Source of the DNA: Bacteriovorax sp. MedPE-SWde | GTDB lineage: Bacteria; Bdellovibrionota; Bacteriovoracia; Bacteriovoracales; Bacteriovoracaceae | Assembly: GCA_001874305.1 (NCBI GenBank) | Contig: MPCU01000005.1 | Location: forward strand, 124,001 to 188,000 | Length of the DNA stretch: 64,000 bases | Direction: 5' to 3' | In this document: positions 46,618 through 56,691 of the stretch, in pieces | Position numbering within the stretch: position 1 is the first letter of the stretch | How the letters are laid out: the number at the start of each line of letters is the position of its first letter | Program-made: the position numbers and the translations under genes | Notes under the pieces: generated by a model | The model's input: the letters and a program-made list of their open reading frames with translations, nothing else | Told to the model about the DNA's origin: nothing | Database searches by the model: none

Positions 46618-48909
46618 CTATGTTGCTTCGGGTCTTTTTCTAAAAAATAAGGCCATAGCAATAACTAGAAATAAACTTATAAAACTTACGGCTATCGACT
46701 TTTTTAAAGTAGCATCAGAATATCTAATTTCGATTTCAGAATCACCACTCTCAACCTCAAAAGAAATAAACCCAACATTAGCTCTATCAACAATAACCTT
46801 AGAGTCTTTACGTACAACTTCCCACTTAGGGTTATAGCTAATTGAGCAATAAAGACGTGAGCTACCTTTAACGTTCATATTGATGATGTAAGAATCTCCT
46901 GTGAAAGAGATATTTCTAACAGTACTGAGAGAGCTAAAGGATTTCTTAGGGCTCTGACTGTTAGCTAAGTACACAAGGTTCCTAGGGTTGTAGCCTTTAG
47001 ATAAGATTTTCTTTGCAACAAGTTTGTCATCTGGTTCACCAATAGCGGTGTCTATAAACATGCAAAAAGGGAAACGGTTTTTATTTTCGACTACCACATA
47101 GTCTTTATCTTCATAAACAGTATCAAGCTTTTGCTTAAGTTTAGTTTGATCAATAATATGATATTTAACATTGTATAGATCGAATAATGTAGAATCGATA
47201 TCGGTACTTCTGTAAGTGATGCCTGACACACCCCATGGGGAATATCTTCGCTCTAGCCCTACGTCATGATAAGCCATATAAAGGTATCTCATCCATTTCG
47301 TAGCAGGGACAACACTTCCAGTGAGATCAGAGATTTTTTGGAAGGGACTAAATCGACCAAGACCTATCGGGCTTCGTCCATCATGACTAACAACTCTTTC
47401 ATGTCCTTCACCAAGTTTCTGTTTCAAGAATTTAACAACAGGCTCACTCTTATATACTTCTGACTCACTTAGGTGAGGACGCACTTTAGAAGTCATAAAG
47501 TTTAGGGCTATGTAGTCTACGAAGACAAGAGCTGTAATATAGTAAATAATTTTCTTCGGAAGGCAGTTTTTCTTGTAAAAAATCAAAGTGCATAGCGTAA
47601 TAAAAGCTAGAATCACACCCGGTACAAGAACGAACTCTAAGTTCTTATTAAGAAATGTTGAGTGGTATTTATAAAAAACTGCTAAATACCAAAGATAAAC
47701 AAATAGAAGAAGAGTAGAAACCCATGAATATTTTTTAAGATTTTTAAGTGATAATTCATCTTTAATGTTTAAAACAACGTATCCCACACAAAAAACAGGT
47801 AGCAGAGTTACAATTCTCGATGGAATTCTAAACATATTAAACGGAAAAAACTGATTGTAGAGCTTACTTATAAAATTAAATCGACCAAATGATAAAAATA
47901 GTATTCCAGCTATAAAGGCCAGAAGGACAAGATTGAATTTATTTTGTTTCTTAAATAAGGACCCGATGGCAAATATTAATAGTGGAATGCTAAAGTAAAA
48001 GCTACTTTCATGAGGATAGGCAAAACCTCTAAAAACACCCGCTGATGGTAGTCTATATGGGAAAATCAAGGAAATTATCTGGTATGGATGGTAAGAGCCT
48101 TCACTTAACATCTTGTGTGTCATACCCATCTTTCTATCTGAAATTGCAGAAAGTTCACTCATTGGAAAAATTACAATAGCACTTAAGCCGACGAACATTA
48201 AAAGTAATAAGATTCCAAATAAGAAATCTTTTTTCCAAGTTTGACTCTTAGACATCGATATTAAATAAATTACACCATATATCATAAATGAATATATCGT
48301 AACTTGAGGAAACCCTGCGTAAAACTGCATACTCATGGCCAATGCCAAAAGACTAATTTTAGAAAAGCTTTTGGTTTTAAAGTAGCTTAGTAAGAAGTAA
48401 GTACAAACAGGGAACCATGTATAAGTGTAAAAAACGTGAAAGTGTCCGTGAGTGTGCCTAGTTGATAGGATTCCACAGAAGGATATTGCAATTGCAGCAA
48501 GAAAAGATAGTTTTGTATCTTTTGTAAATATCGTACTTAGTTTGAATCCGGCCCAGATGCACATGAGGATATGGATAAGCATAATGACGCTTTCTGCAGC
48601 ACCTAATGGTAGAAATAGCATTGGAAAATGTAGTAAATAGAAATTGCAATAGGATTGGTTTTCTAGATAAGACATGCCACCTGCGGAATATGGATTCCAC
48701 ATTGGTGGAGAAAGCTCTCCGGTGACGTTGTTGAGCATGAAGAACTTTGCTGTAAAGCGCTCAAGTGCATCGTGACCAAAGATCCCGATGTCACCATGTT
48801 GGATGAAATTAAATCCAAAAAAGATCAAATAAAGAAATAATCCAATTAAGCACAGCTTGAGTGTTTCGTTCTTCTTGAAAAAATTAGTTTGGCTTTTTAA
48901 ATTTTCCAA
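46618..48909 (-). CDS. YfhO-like large membrane protein, putative GT-C
   Basis: 763 residues with about 12 membrane helices and a large extracytoplasmic part near residues 480-730, followed by one last helix and a basic tail. GHDALERF near residue 46 gives the loop aspartate expected of GT-C enzymes. The build fits the bacterial YfhO family, which includes proteins that glycosylate lipoteichoic acid. It probably adds a side sugar outside the membrane. Its start overlaps the end of the methyltransferase gene by 26 bases. Confidence 0.7.
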   Translation of the reverse strand: MENLKSQTNFFKKNETLKLCLIGLFLYLIFFGFNFIQHGDIGIFGHDALERFTAKFFMLNNVTGELSPPMWNPYSAGGMSYLENQSYCNFYLLHFPMLFLPLGAAESVIMLIHILMCIWAGFKLSTIFTKDTKLSFLAAIAISFCGILSTRHTHGHFHVFYTYTWFPVCTYFLLSYFKTKSFSKISLLALAMSMQFYAGFPQVTIYSFMIYGVIYLISMSKSQTWKKDFLFGILLLLMFVGLSAIVIFPMSELSAISDRKMGMTHKMLSEGSYHPYQIISLIFPYRLPSAGVFRGFAYPHESSFYFSIPLLIFAIGSLFKKQNKFNLVLLAFIAGILFLSFGRFNFISKLYNQFFPFNMFRIPSRIVTLLPVFCVGYVVLNIKDELSLKNLKKYSWVSTLLLFVYLWYLAVFYKYHSTFLNKNLEFVLVPGVILAFITLCTLIFYKKNCLPKKIIYYITALVFVDYIALNFMTSKVRPHLSESEVYKSEPVVKFLKQKLGEGHERVVSHDGRSPIGLGRFSPFQKISDLTGSVVPATKWMRYLYMAYHDVGLERRYSPWGVSGITYRSTDIDSTLFDLYNVKYHIIDQTKLKQKLDTVYEDKDYVVVENKNRFPFCMFIDTAIGEPDDKLVAKKILSKGYNPRNLVYLANSQSPKKSFSSLSTVRNISFTGDSYIINMNVKGSSRLYCSISYNPKWEVVRKDSKVIVDRANVGFISFEVESGDSEIEIRYSDATLKKSIAVSFISLFLVIAMALFFRKRPEAT

Positions 48910-49618
48910 TTAGAGATATCCCAAATGGTAGTCTTACCCATTTCATTAAGAGTGCTTCGACCGAAAGAATAGAAGTTAAGATTCCATTTATGAGCTTGTT
49001 TGGGATAGGGAGAATCCTTTCCTCGGCACCTTTTTTAGTAAAAAAGCGATCCATAATTAAAACGAAAGCAATTGCAGGGAATAAAAAGAAGTTAAAGTGA
49101 GAAAGCTTTAGCTGTTGAAACCCACTCATTCTCATTTGTTTGCTTAAGCCAGTTAGGGTGTATCTTCTTATGTGATGATTTGCTACATCGTGACTACTCC
49201 ATAAGAGTTGAAATGAAGATGTAACCATGACTAGCTCACCGCCAGGCTTTAAAATTCGATATAATTCTTCAATAAACTTTTGATCATCTTCGATGTGTTC
49301 AATAACTCCAATTGCTGTTACTGAGTCAAAGCTGTTGTCTTCAAATGGTAGTGCAACACCGTCACCCTTGATTAGCAAGTGCTCTGGGTAACCTCTTTGT
49401 TTACAGAACTTTAAAGCTTCGTCAGAAATATCAAAACCGTAGAGTTCCTCTGTCTGCGTAGATAGAGTCTCTAGAAGTCCACCTGTTCCACAGCCAATAT
49501 CCACATGTTTTTTTAGTGGAGAAGAGCCAACTAGGTTCATAATCATTTTATGCATACCTACAAAAAACCAGTAGTTTTTCTCTAAATCATAATTTCTTTG
49601 ATATTCTTCTATATTCAT
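48884..49618 (-). CDS. class I SAM-dependent methyltransferase
   Basis: 244 residues: HVDIGCGTGGLLETL as SAM motif I, YGFDISDEALKF, DSVTAIGVIEHI and RILKPGGELVMV. The C-terminal 90 residues include a hydrophobic stretch (FLFPAIAFVLIMDRFF), as in membrane-associated methyltransferases coded beside GT-C proteins. Substrate unknown; coupled to the YfhO-like gene. Confidence 0.87.
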   Translation of the reverse strand: MNIEEYQRNYDLEKNYWFFVGMHKMIMNLVGSSPLKKHVDIGCGTGGLLETLSTQTEELYGFDISDEALKFCKQRGYPEHLLIKGDGVALPFEDNSFDSVTAIGVIEHIEDDQKFIEELYRILKPGGELVMVTSSFQLLWSSHDVANHHIRRYTLTGLSKQMRMSGFQQLKLSHFNFFLFPAIAFVLIMDRFFTKKGAEERILPIPNKLINGILTSILSVEALLMKWVRLPFGISLIGKFKKPN

Positions 49619-49675
49619 ACAGCTAAATCTCTGATAATTTTACTAAAATTGTAACTTAAACAAGACTGGTTGCCT

Positions 49676-50527
49676 ATGAAAAAAGTAATTATAAATGCTG
49701 ATGACTTTGGTGTTTGCGCAGAAGTTAATCAAGCTATTATACTAGCAAATTCTAGAGGTGTACTCAGTAGTGCGACTATTCTCACAAATGGTGACCATTA
49801 TGATGAGGCAATTAATATTGCTAAACAGCGAGTGGGAAAACTTGGGATAGGTGTGCACCTGAACCTTACTGATGGCAAGTCACTCTCTGAAGAAGTACCT
49901 ATCTGTTCATCAGAGAAGATACTAAACCTCAATTTTGGTAAATTACTCTTTTTACAATTTAGCCCAAAAATAAGAAACTCAATCGAAGCAGAGTACCGTA
50001 AACAAATAGAAAAGCTGATGGCGAGTGGAGTTTTGCCTGATCACGTTGATAGTCATAATCATAGCCACTCAATTCCTCTTATTTTCAATATCGCAGCTAA
50101 ACTATGTAAAGAATATGGGATTCCTGGTATTAGGCTCCCTAGGGAACTTTTTGACAGAAAGCCAGCGGAGCCATTAAACATTGTAAAAGTTCTAATTGTT
50201 AACATCTTCTCAGTCTTTAATAGGTTTTCCGTTAAGAGGTATGGCCTTAAAACGACCAATTCTTTAATAGGAATATCTCATACAGGAAATATGTGCTTGA
50301 ATGCAATTAAGCATGGCATGAACTTACTGAGGGGCGATAATATATCAGTAGAGATCATCACTCACCCATCAACAGCAGTACCATCAGGTTTCTATCTTGC
50401 TAAAACTCAAACAGATTTTTTGAATAATGAAAATAGAATTAGTGAGTTTGAAGCCCTCGTTAGTCCAGAAATCAAAGATTTTCTAGATAATAAGAAATTC
50501 AAACTCTCTAGGTTTTCTGATCTCTAA
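49676..50527 (+). CDS. YdjC/ChbG-family carbohydrate deacetylase
   Basis: 283 residues from the ATG at 49676 (a TTG at 49670 is also in frame). INADDFGVCAEVNQAI at the start supplies the metal aspartate, GVHLNLTDG and HVDSHNHSHS the histidines. This is the HpnK/ChbG/YdjC fold, which removes N-acetyl groups from amino sugars. It could deacetylate an intermediate of this locus, perhaps a polyprenyl-linked sugar. It is alone on the plus strand between two minus-strand groups. Confidence 0.87.
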   Translation: MKKVIINADDFGVCAEVNQAIILANSRGVLSSATILTNGDHYDEAINIAKQRVGKLGIGVHLNLTDGKSLSEEVPICSSEKILNLNFGKLLFLQFSPKIRNSIEAEYRKQIEKLMASGVLPDHVDSHNHSHSIPLIFNIAAKLCKEYGIPGIRLPRELFDRKPAEPLNIVKVLIVNIFSVFNRFSVKRYGLKTTNSLIGISHTGNMCLNAIKHGMNLLRGDNISVEIITHPSTAVPSGFYLAKTQTDFLNNENRISEFEALVSPEIKDFLDNKKFKLSRFSDL

Positions 50528-51516
50528 AGATCAAAAAGTGGAGAGCTTTCGCTATCAAATATCTCTAAATATTTTTTGTACCACTCAATAGTAAGTTTTA
50601 GTCCTTCGTCTAAGTCAACTTCAGGACTCCAGTTGAAAAGTTCTTTAGCTTTTCTATTGTCTGCCTGCATTCTCCAAATTTCAGTTGGCCTATAATCTAG
50701 GCTACCGATCTTAAGTTCGGATTTTGAATTAGTATATTCATGAATTTTTAAAATCAGATCCTTAATAGTAATTTCAACACCTGAACCAATGTTTGTCATT
50801 GTACCAATTGTTTTTTCACAAAGAGCTGCCTGTAAAACACCATCAGATAAGTTCGTAACGTAGTTGAAATCTCTTGTTTGGATCCCTTCTGTAGAGTAAA
50901 TCGTTTCGCCTTTAAGGCACTTGAGTATAACCTCAGCAATAATTGCTTTTGGGCTTTGATACGGCCCAAATACATTAAATGGTCTTAGGATCGTAATTGG
51001 CAAATTAGAAACATGATGTTTCATTTGAGCATAAAGTTCACCAGTATATTTCCCGACAGCGTAAGGAGAAGTTGGGAAAGGAGTCATTGACTCAGTAAAA
51101 GGAACTTCAGCTTGATATCCATAAGCTTCAGAAGTATCAATATATACAAACCTTTCATATCCATCATATGCTTCTAACATATTCACTGAACCAATAGCAT
51201 TTGATTGCATTGACTCCATAACGTGTAAGAAACTGTCTCCAACGTGATTATATGCAGCAAAATGAAAAACATAATGAGGCGCTATATCTTTAATTTGAGT
51301 TAGAGAGTCTGCATTCTTTATGTCAGCTTCGACAATATTAATTTTATCCCAAAGTTTTACTAATCGAATATTGTCGATGACTGAGTTATATTTAACTACT
51401 ACGTAAATATCAGCACCTGCTTCATCAAGTCTTTTTACTAGTTGTGAAGCAAAGAATCCTGAACCACCAGTAACAAGAACCTTTTTCCCTTTATATTGTT
51501 TAAATTCGTTAGACAT
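50524..51516 (-). CDS. extended SDR, NDP-sugar dehydratase/epimerase
   Basis: 330 residues: VTGGSGFFASQLVKRL, FHFAAYNHVGDSF, YIDTSEAYGYQ with Thr and Glu in the dehydratase position, SPYAVGKYTGE (YxxxK) and RPFNVFGPYQSP. The T-S-E plus YxxxK set points to a 4,6-dehydratase. The nucleotidyltransferase next to it would supply the NDP-sugar, so the two form a small pathway. Which nucleotide (CDP, GDP or UDP) cannot be told. Confidence 0.82.
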   Translation of the reverse strand: MSNEFKQYKGKKVLVTGGSGFFASQLVKRLDEAGADIYVVVKYNSVIDNIRLVKLWDKINIVEADIKNADSLTQIKDIAPHYVFHFAAYNHVGDSFLHVMESMQSNAIGSVNMLEAYDGYERFVYIDTSEAYGYQAEVPFTESMTPFPTSPYAVGKYTGELYAQMKHHVSNLPITILRPFNVFGPYQSPKAIIAEVILKCLKGETIYSTEGIQTRDFNYVTNLSDGVLQAALCEKTIGTMTNIGSGVEITIKDLILKIHEYTNSKSELKIGSLDYRPTEIWRMQADNRKAKELFNWSPEVDLDEGLKLTIEWYKKYLEIFDSESSPLFDL

Positions 51517-51520
51517 TTTT

Positions 51521-52249
51521 TTAACCCTCCTCGACGGTATAATAATCTCTTAAATGTTGCTCTGCTACTCTATGTTCATCTTGGGTATTGAAAGAAATAT
51601 TTAATCCCTCGTGAGCATAGAACTTTAATTTTTTCAAGTTTACTAATTTCTTAAATAGTAGAACCAGCCCCTCTCCATCAGGTAGATCAAGAAGCTCTTG
51701 ATCTATTAAGTCAAAGGCACTCTTTTTGAATACAAATGATCCAATATAGTAATTTAATAATGGCTTTTCTTCGAAAGAGGTTACGAGCCCTTCTTCTTCG
51801 TCAACTTTGATAATCCCAAATGGATTTCTGATTTTTCCTGTAACCATTGTCGCAAGGGCTCCATCATCTTCTTCAAGTTCTTTTATTAACTTAACATAGT
51901 CAATGTCAATAAAAGTATCCCCGTAACAAACAAGGTTTAATGGAGTTAGTTTGTCTTTTACATCATAGAGACGCTTAAGCATACTCGTGTTTAAACCACT
52001 ATTAGATAAAGTTAGTGAATTAAAATTAAATTCTCTTCCCTTAATGAAATCATCAATTGCTTCAGCTTTATACCCTGTTGCAAGTACAAGGTCGCCAGAA
52101 ATAAATCGATCCAAGTTTCTTAATATGTGGTCTAGCATAGGACGACCATCAACTACGACTAGGGGTTTAGGGAGTTCTTTAGTCTTCTCCCCCATTCGAG
52201 AACCACGCCCACCGCACATTACAATTAAGGTTGATTTACTACGCTTCAT
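51521..52249 (-). CDS. sugar-1-phosphate nucleotidyltransferase
   Basis: 242 residues: MCGGRGSRMGEKTKELPKP is the nucleotide-binding signature with the catalytic lysine in KPLV, CYGDTFIDID the metal motif. It resembles RfbF/HddC-like enzymes that make CDP- or GDP-sugars. The neighbouring SDR at 50524 would act on the product. It is four bases from that gene and one base from the GT2 gene, so the three are one transcript. Confidence 0.85.
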   Translation of the reverse strand: MKRSKSTLIVMCGGRGSRMGEKTKELPKPLVVVDGRPMLDHILRNLDRFISGDLVLATGYKAEAIDDFIKGREFNFNSLTLSNSGLNTSMLKRLYDVKDKLTPLNLVCYGDTFIDIDYVKLIKELEEDDGALATMVTGKIRNPFGIIKVDEEEGLVTSFEEKPLLNYYIGSFVFKKSAFDLIDQELLDLPDGEGLVLLFKKLVNLKKLKFYAHEGLNISFNTQDEHRVAEQHLRDYYTVEEG

Positions 52250-52250
52250 T

Positions 52251-53183
52251 TTAAACCTCTTCTTCTATTACAAAATTTGGTCTTCCTTTTACTTCTTTAT
52301 AGATTCGACCAATATACTCCCCAAGTACCCCAATTGACAAAATCTGAATAGAGCCAAAGAAGATCACTGTTACGACTAAGGTAGCAAGACCAGGAGGTAA
52401 ATCAAAGTCAGCAACACCAAAGTAGTTCATACTTCCAATTGTTAGAAAGAAAAGTAAGTAAATAAATGATGGAACAAAAATTATAAAACCTAGTTTTAAT
52501 AAGCTTCTTAAGGGGGCGACAGAGAATGAAGTCAAGCCTAGAAAGGCAAACTCAAACAAATGTCGAGAAGAGAACTTGGTTACTCCATGCTTTCTCAATT
52601 CAACCCTATATTTAACAGTGGAAGACTCAAACCCCGTCCAGGAAATTAAGCCTCTTAGAAATTTCTCTGACTCATCAAGTTGGTCAAGCACATTGGCAAC
52701 TTCACGGTCAATTAGTCGAAAGTCAGCCTCTCCAAACCTAAGGCCACTATACTTATACATTAATTCATAGAAAAACTTATCTGCCATCAGTCTTAAAAGA
52801 GTTGATGATTTATTCTTCTTCTCAGTATTAACAATTTTGAAACCTTCTTCCCATTTACGTATTAGAGAAGAAATGACTTCTGGTGGATGCTGTAGATCAG
52901 CATCCATAGTTACAATAGCATCACCTGTTGCCTGACTTATACCTGCAAGCATACCGCCTTGGGCCTGAAAGTTCCTAGAGAGCTTTACAATTCTAAGAAA
53001 TGAAAATTTTTCTTTTAGCTCTGTAAGTTTCACAAAAGTCTTATCTTTACTGCCATTTTCTACAGCTATGAATTCAAATTGATAGCTTGGTTCAGAAAGC
53101 GCTAATTCATGAACACGAGAAACGAGCTCTTCAACACTTTCTTCTTCATTATAAGCAGTCGTTACAATAGAGATTTTTTTCAT
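52251..53183 (-). CDS. GT2 glycosyltransferase with C-terminal membrane pair (GtrB/ArnC-like)
   Basis: 310 residues from the ATG at 53183, where MKKISIVTTAYNEEE gives the GT2 start; a longer frame to 53249 adds 22 unlikely residues. DADLQHPPEV is the DXD region. Two helices near residues 225-290 and the tail GEYIGRIYKEVKGRP are typical of GtrB/ArnC-type enzymes, which load sugar on undecaprenyl phosphate for use outside the membrane by a GT-C partner. The YfhO-like protein at 46618 is a candidate partner. Confidence 0.88.
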   Translation of the reverse strand: MKKISIVTTAYNEEESVEELVSRVHELALSEPSYQFEFIAVENGSKDKTFVKLTELKEKFSFLRIVKLSRNFQAQGGMLAGISQATGDAIVTMDADLQHPPEVISSLIRKWEEGFKIVNTEKKNKSSTLLRLMADKFFYELMYKYSGLRFGEADFRLIDREVANVLDQLDESEKFLRGLISWTGFESSTVKYRVELRKHGVTKFSSRHLFEFAFLGLTSFSVAPLRSLLKLGFIIFVPSFIYLLFFLTIGSMNYFGVADFDLPPGLATLVVTVIFFGSIQILSIGVLGEYIGRIYKEVKGRPNFVIEEEV

Positions 53184-53327
53184 ATTTAACCCAATAGAGT
53201 ATTTATATAGGTCATAACTATATACTTCTGCAAATTCAAAGGCAATCACTTGAGTTTAGAAATCACAGTTACATCAGTGCTATGGAGCATAGCGTAGTAC
53301 ATAAGCTGTATAAATTAATTTATAGAG

Positions 53328-54305
53328 TTACGAAAGGTTCTTTTCCCAATTACTAGCAGTCTTACAAATAAGCTCAATGTCATTAAACTTAGGCTTCCAA
53401 CCAATCGTATGACCAATTTTTTCAGCTTTGGAAATAAGCTTGGCAGCATCTCCAGCTCTGCGCTCTCCTAGATCTACTGGAACATCGTGGCCAGTTACTT
53501 CTCTCACTGTTTCAATAACTTCTTTGACCGAGTAACCTTGCCCATAGCCTGCATTCATGACCTGAGACTTTCCACCTTTCAAAAGGTAGTTAAAACCATC
53601 GACATGGGCCTGAGCCAGATCATCAACATGTATGTAATCACGAATACATGTTCCATCCGGTGTTGGATAATCAGTTCCAAAAATGACCATCTTGTCACGT
53701 TTTCCAGCTGCGACTTGGGAGGCAATCTTAATCAAATGTGTAGCGTTAGGTGTGCATTGGCCAATTTTTCCGTCGACATTAGCCCCGGCTACATTGAAGT
53801 ATCTAAAGATAACGTACTCAAAACTCTTATAGGCATGAGCGAAGTCTTCAAGCATCCACTCAGTCATATATTTCGTTTTTCCATAAGGATTAAGTGGGTT
53901 AATTGGAGTGTCTTCACTACAAATACCACCTTCAACATCACCGTAAACGGCAGCAGTGGAACTGAAAATGAATTTATTGACGGAATACTTATGACAAAGC
54001 TTTAAAAGCTCAAAAGTATTCTTAGTATTGTTTTCATAATATTTAATAGGATCTGTCACAGACTCTGGAACAACAATACTTCCTGCAAAATGGAAGCAGG
54101 CATCAAAGTTTCCACTTTTAATGACTTCTTCGAGTTTCTCAGTATTTCCGATGTTAAGTTCGACAAATTTTCCAAAGAGGACAGATTCTTTTTTTCCTGT
54201 ACTTAGATCGTCGATGATTGTTAACTTGTGATCGGATTCTCCAAGTAATTTAACAACATGAGAACCAATATATCCAGCACCGCCTGTAACCAAAATATTT
54301 GCCAT
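53328..54305 (-). CDS. galE: UDP-glucose 4-epimerase
   Basis: 325 residues: VTGGAGYIGSHVVKLL, FHFAGSIVVPESV, SSTAAVYGD and NPYGKTKYMTEW with YxxxK, then FRYFNVAGA and the RDYIHVDDLAQAH block. All are GalE signatures, with the usual length. It interconverts UDP-Glc/UDP-Gal or the GlcNAc/GalNAc forms. It supplies galacto sugars to the locus. The nearby UDPGP-like protein at 58665 could make its UDP-glucose. Confidence 0.93.
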   Translation of the reverse strand: MANILVTGGAGYIGSHVVKLLGESDHKLTIIDDLSTGKKESVLFGKFVELNIGNTEKLEEVIKSGNFDACFHFAGSIVVPESVTDPIKYYENNTKNTFELLKLCHKYSVNKFIFSSTAAVYGDVEGGICSEDTPINPLNPYGKTKYMTEWMLEDFAHAYKSFEYVIFRYFNVAGANVDGKIGQCTPNATHLIKIASQVAAGKRDKMVIFGTDYPTPDGTCIRDYIHVDDLAQAHVDGFNYLLKGGKSQVMNAGYGQGYSVKEVIETVREVTGHDVPVDLGERRAGDAAKLISKAEKIGHTIGWKPKFNDIELICKTASNWEKNLS

Positions 54306-54314
54306 AAAACTAAC

Positions 54315-55412
54315 CTACTTTTTCATAAGAGCATTAACTTCGCTCATTATTCTCTCTTTAAATGCCTCTTTTGAAAAGTCTTCAGCACGTTGAAAAAGAG
54401 TTTCTTTATTAAAGTCTCGCATCTCAAAGAGATCAATTGCTTTAGTTAATTCTGAAACAGATTGTTCTTCAAAGAATTGGCATACTTCATCATTTAAAGT
54501 TTCAAGAACACCACCAATTTTATAAGCAATGATAGGAGTGCCAGAGGCAAGTGACTCGAGTGGAGTAATACCAAAGTCTTCAACGCCAGGAAAGATCATG
54601 CCTTTAGCTTTTAAAAATCTATTGATGACCTCTGCTCTACTTACATTCCCTAAAAACTCAATAGTTGGACCGGCAATCTCTTTGAGCATTTCTTCTTGCT
54701 GACCACCACCAATAATAACAAGCTTCTTTCCAAGTTTGTTAAAAGTTTCAATTGCAAGATCTACTCTTTTATTAGGAGCAAATGCTGTTACCATTATATA
54801 GTAATCTTCTTTTTCAATATTTTCTTTTTGAAATGGTCTAAAATCATCTAAGTCTACAAATGGATGAATAACATCAGATTCTAGTCCGTAGTATTTCTTT
54901 ATTCTCTGACTGACAAAATGACTATTTCCAATAGGAACATCAACATTCTCGTTGCTCTTTAAGTCCCAGTTGACCAAGTAATCTTTGAAGAACTTTATTC
55001 CAATTCTCTGATAAATTGGTGCATCAGCTCCAAAGTATACGTCAAATTGATCATATAGGTACCTCATTGGAGAATGAATATATGAGATATGTTTTGAGCC
55101 CTCTGGTTTCTTCACGCCCTTGATAACACAATGTGAAGAACTAAGAATTATATCTGCATCTTCCTTTATAACTAAGGACTCTGCAGCCTTAGGAAAAAAG
55201 GGAAGAAATTTTCTATAGTGCTTAGAAATGCCTGGAATATTATTTAGAAAAGAAGTGTGAATTACACGAGATTCAATGATTTCACTTGTTGATCCAGGAT
55301 CATGAATCAAAGTATAGATAGGTGCATCAGGAAAGAGTTCACAGAAAGCTTCTAAGACTCTTTCTCCACCTCTGAATCCAGTTAACCAATCATGTAAGAG
55401 TACTACCTTCAT
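54315..55412 (-). CDS. GT4 family glycosyltransferase
   Basis: 365 residues: LLHDWLTGFRGGERVLE near the start, SSSHCVIKGV and SYIHSPMRYLYDQ in the first domain, IMVTAFAPNKRVD and FPGVEDFGITPLESL with EX7E in the second. This is the WbaZ/mannosyltransferase-like GT4 group often met in capsule loci. It overlaps the ligase gene by one base. Confidence 0.87.
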   Translation of the reverse strand: MKVVLLHDWLTGFRGGERVLEAFCELFPDAPIYTLIHDPGSTSEIIESRVIHTSFLNNIPGISKHYRKFLPFFPKAAESLVIKEDADIILSSSHCVIKGVKKPEGSKHISYIHSPMRYLYDQFDVYFGADAPIYQRIGIKFFKDYLVNWDLKSNENVDVPIGNSHFVSQRIKKYYGLESDVIHPFVDLDDFRPFQKENIEKEDYYIMVTAFAPNKRVDLAIETFNKLGKKLVIIGGGQQEEMLKEIAGPTIEFLGNVSRAEVINRFLKAKGMIFPGVEDFGITPLESLASGTPIIAYKIGGVLETLNDEVCQFFEEQSVSELTKAIDLFEMRDFNKETLFQRAEDFSKEAFKERIMSEVNALMKK

Positions 55413-56593
55413 TATGATTTAGCCTTAATTGTTTCAATTGTAGTGAATGCCCATACGGCCATAATGAGAAACATGTTCTCTCCATCTCCAAAAGTATATT
55501 GAAACAATCCCGAAGTGAAGAATCCAATAAAAAATGGAAACCCTATAAAACTGTATTTATACGTTTCTATTCCCCAAAAAAGACAAAATGCTAAGAAGGC
55601 TATTGCCCCAACGGCTCCAGTTGAAGCTAAGTGTTCAAGGAAGTTGTTATGGGCATGACCACTTTGGTATTTAAAAGGAATATTATACTTTTCCTTAAGG
55701 GCTTTGGAATTAGACTCGAAGTTCTTATATCCAAAACCAAAAAGTGGTCTTTCTGAGAATGCTTTATAAGCAGTATGATAGAACGCTATTCTCTGTGCGT
55801 TCGAACCTTTCCTTTTTAGAACTGTATCTCTAACAGATTGCGAGCCCGTAAAAATAGCTCCAGCCGCTATTACTGAGACAGCAATAATTGAAAGGAAGAC
55901 TTTCTTATTTTCTTTGAATAGAAAAAATGGAGTTGCAACTAAAAAGGCAATCCATCCACCTCGAGCATAAGCAAGAAACAAACCAGCGAAGTTTATAAGC
56001 CATGAAATATAAAGAAAGTACTTATTTATATTAGGTGCAAACTTTTCTCTTTTTAAAATGAGACCAGTAAGTAGAATTTGAAAAAGAGCTATTCCATAAC
56101 CATAAGTCATGTACATACCGTACAGTCCACAGGCCCTCGTTTCGTGACATGCGTTTTTAAATTTTAATGGATTAAAACCTGTTGCGAGTCCAACTAGTCC
56201 AGATATCGTTGCAATAGTTGTTGCAGTTATGAATAGGTATAACAGAAATTTCTTCTTTTTATCATCAAGGTAATCTCTGAGAAGATAATAGTAAGCAAAG
56301 AGTCCCATTGCTGGGAGCACGAAATATTTAAACTTAAAAAGATTTTTTACAGGCTTTTCAAGTATATCTAAATTAAAAACAACTGATAAGAATATAGAAA
56401 CGATAATTGCTATTACGGCCCAGAATGATCCTGGAAGTCTAAAGTCTTTTTTCTTTACGTATTCATATGTAAAGTAGCCGCCAGGAATTGCGATTAGTAT
56501 GTGTGAAAGTGCACTAAAGCTCATCGATGTAAAAACACCTGCGCATAGTACAAAAATCGAAGCTAATGTTAGTTTGAATGAAAGTGTTCTCAT
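55412..56593 (-). CDS. O-antigen ligase family protein (WaaL/Wzy_C)
   Basis: 393 residues with about 11 helices. RPLFGFGYKNFE and YQSGHAHNNFLEHLASTGAVG form the Wzy_C motif with the conserved His-Asn, and LAYARGGWIAF precedes them. It is the clearest O-antigen ligase-like protein of the three in this window and may join finished glycan to lipid A core. First gene of the minus-strand operon ending at 50524; its promoter should lie in the gap to 57120. Confidence 0.85.
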   Translation of the reverse strand: MRTLSFKLTLASIFVLCAGVFTSMSFSALSHILIAIPGGYFTYEYVKKKDFRLPGSFWAVIAIIVSIFLSVVFNLDILEKPVKNLFKFKYFVLPAMGLFAYYYLLRDYLDDKKKKFLLYLFITATTIATISGLVGLATGFNPLKFKNACHETRACGLYGMYMTYGYGIALFQILLTGLILKREKFAPNINKYFLYISWLINFAGLFLAYARGGWIAFLVATPFFLFKENKKVFLSIIAVSVIAAGAIFTGSQSVRDTVLKRKGSNAQRIAFYHTAYKAFSERPLFGFGYKNFESNSKALKEKYNIPFKYQSGHAHNNFLEHLASTGAVGAIAFLAFCLFWGIETYKYSFIGFPFFIGFFTSGLFQYTFGDGENMFLIMAVWAFTTIETIKAKS

Positions 56594-56691
56594 GCAGGTA
56601 TTCTACTTTGAAAGTTCTGACTTTAATATTGAAAAATCTCTAAGTGTTTAAGAATGTGTGGTGGTGACAGGGCTTGCTGTAATGTACACAA

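Noticed and set aside
53292-53306. Small hairpin (GCTATG-GAG-CATAGC) between galE and the GT2 gene.
   Set aside because: Six base pairs with a three-base loop and no T run; too weak to call a terminator or regulatory element.
53487-54005. 172-codon open frame opposite galE.
   Set aside because: It mirrors a well-supported gene and shows no ribosome site or recognisable domain.
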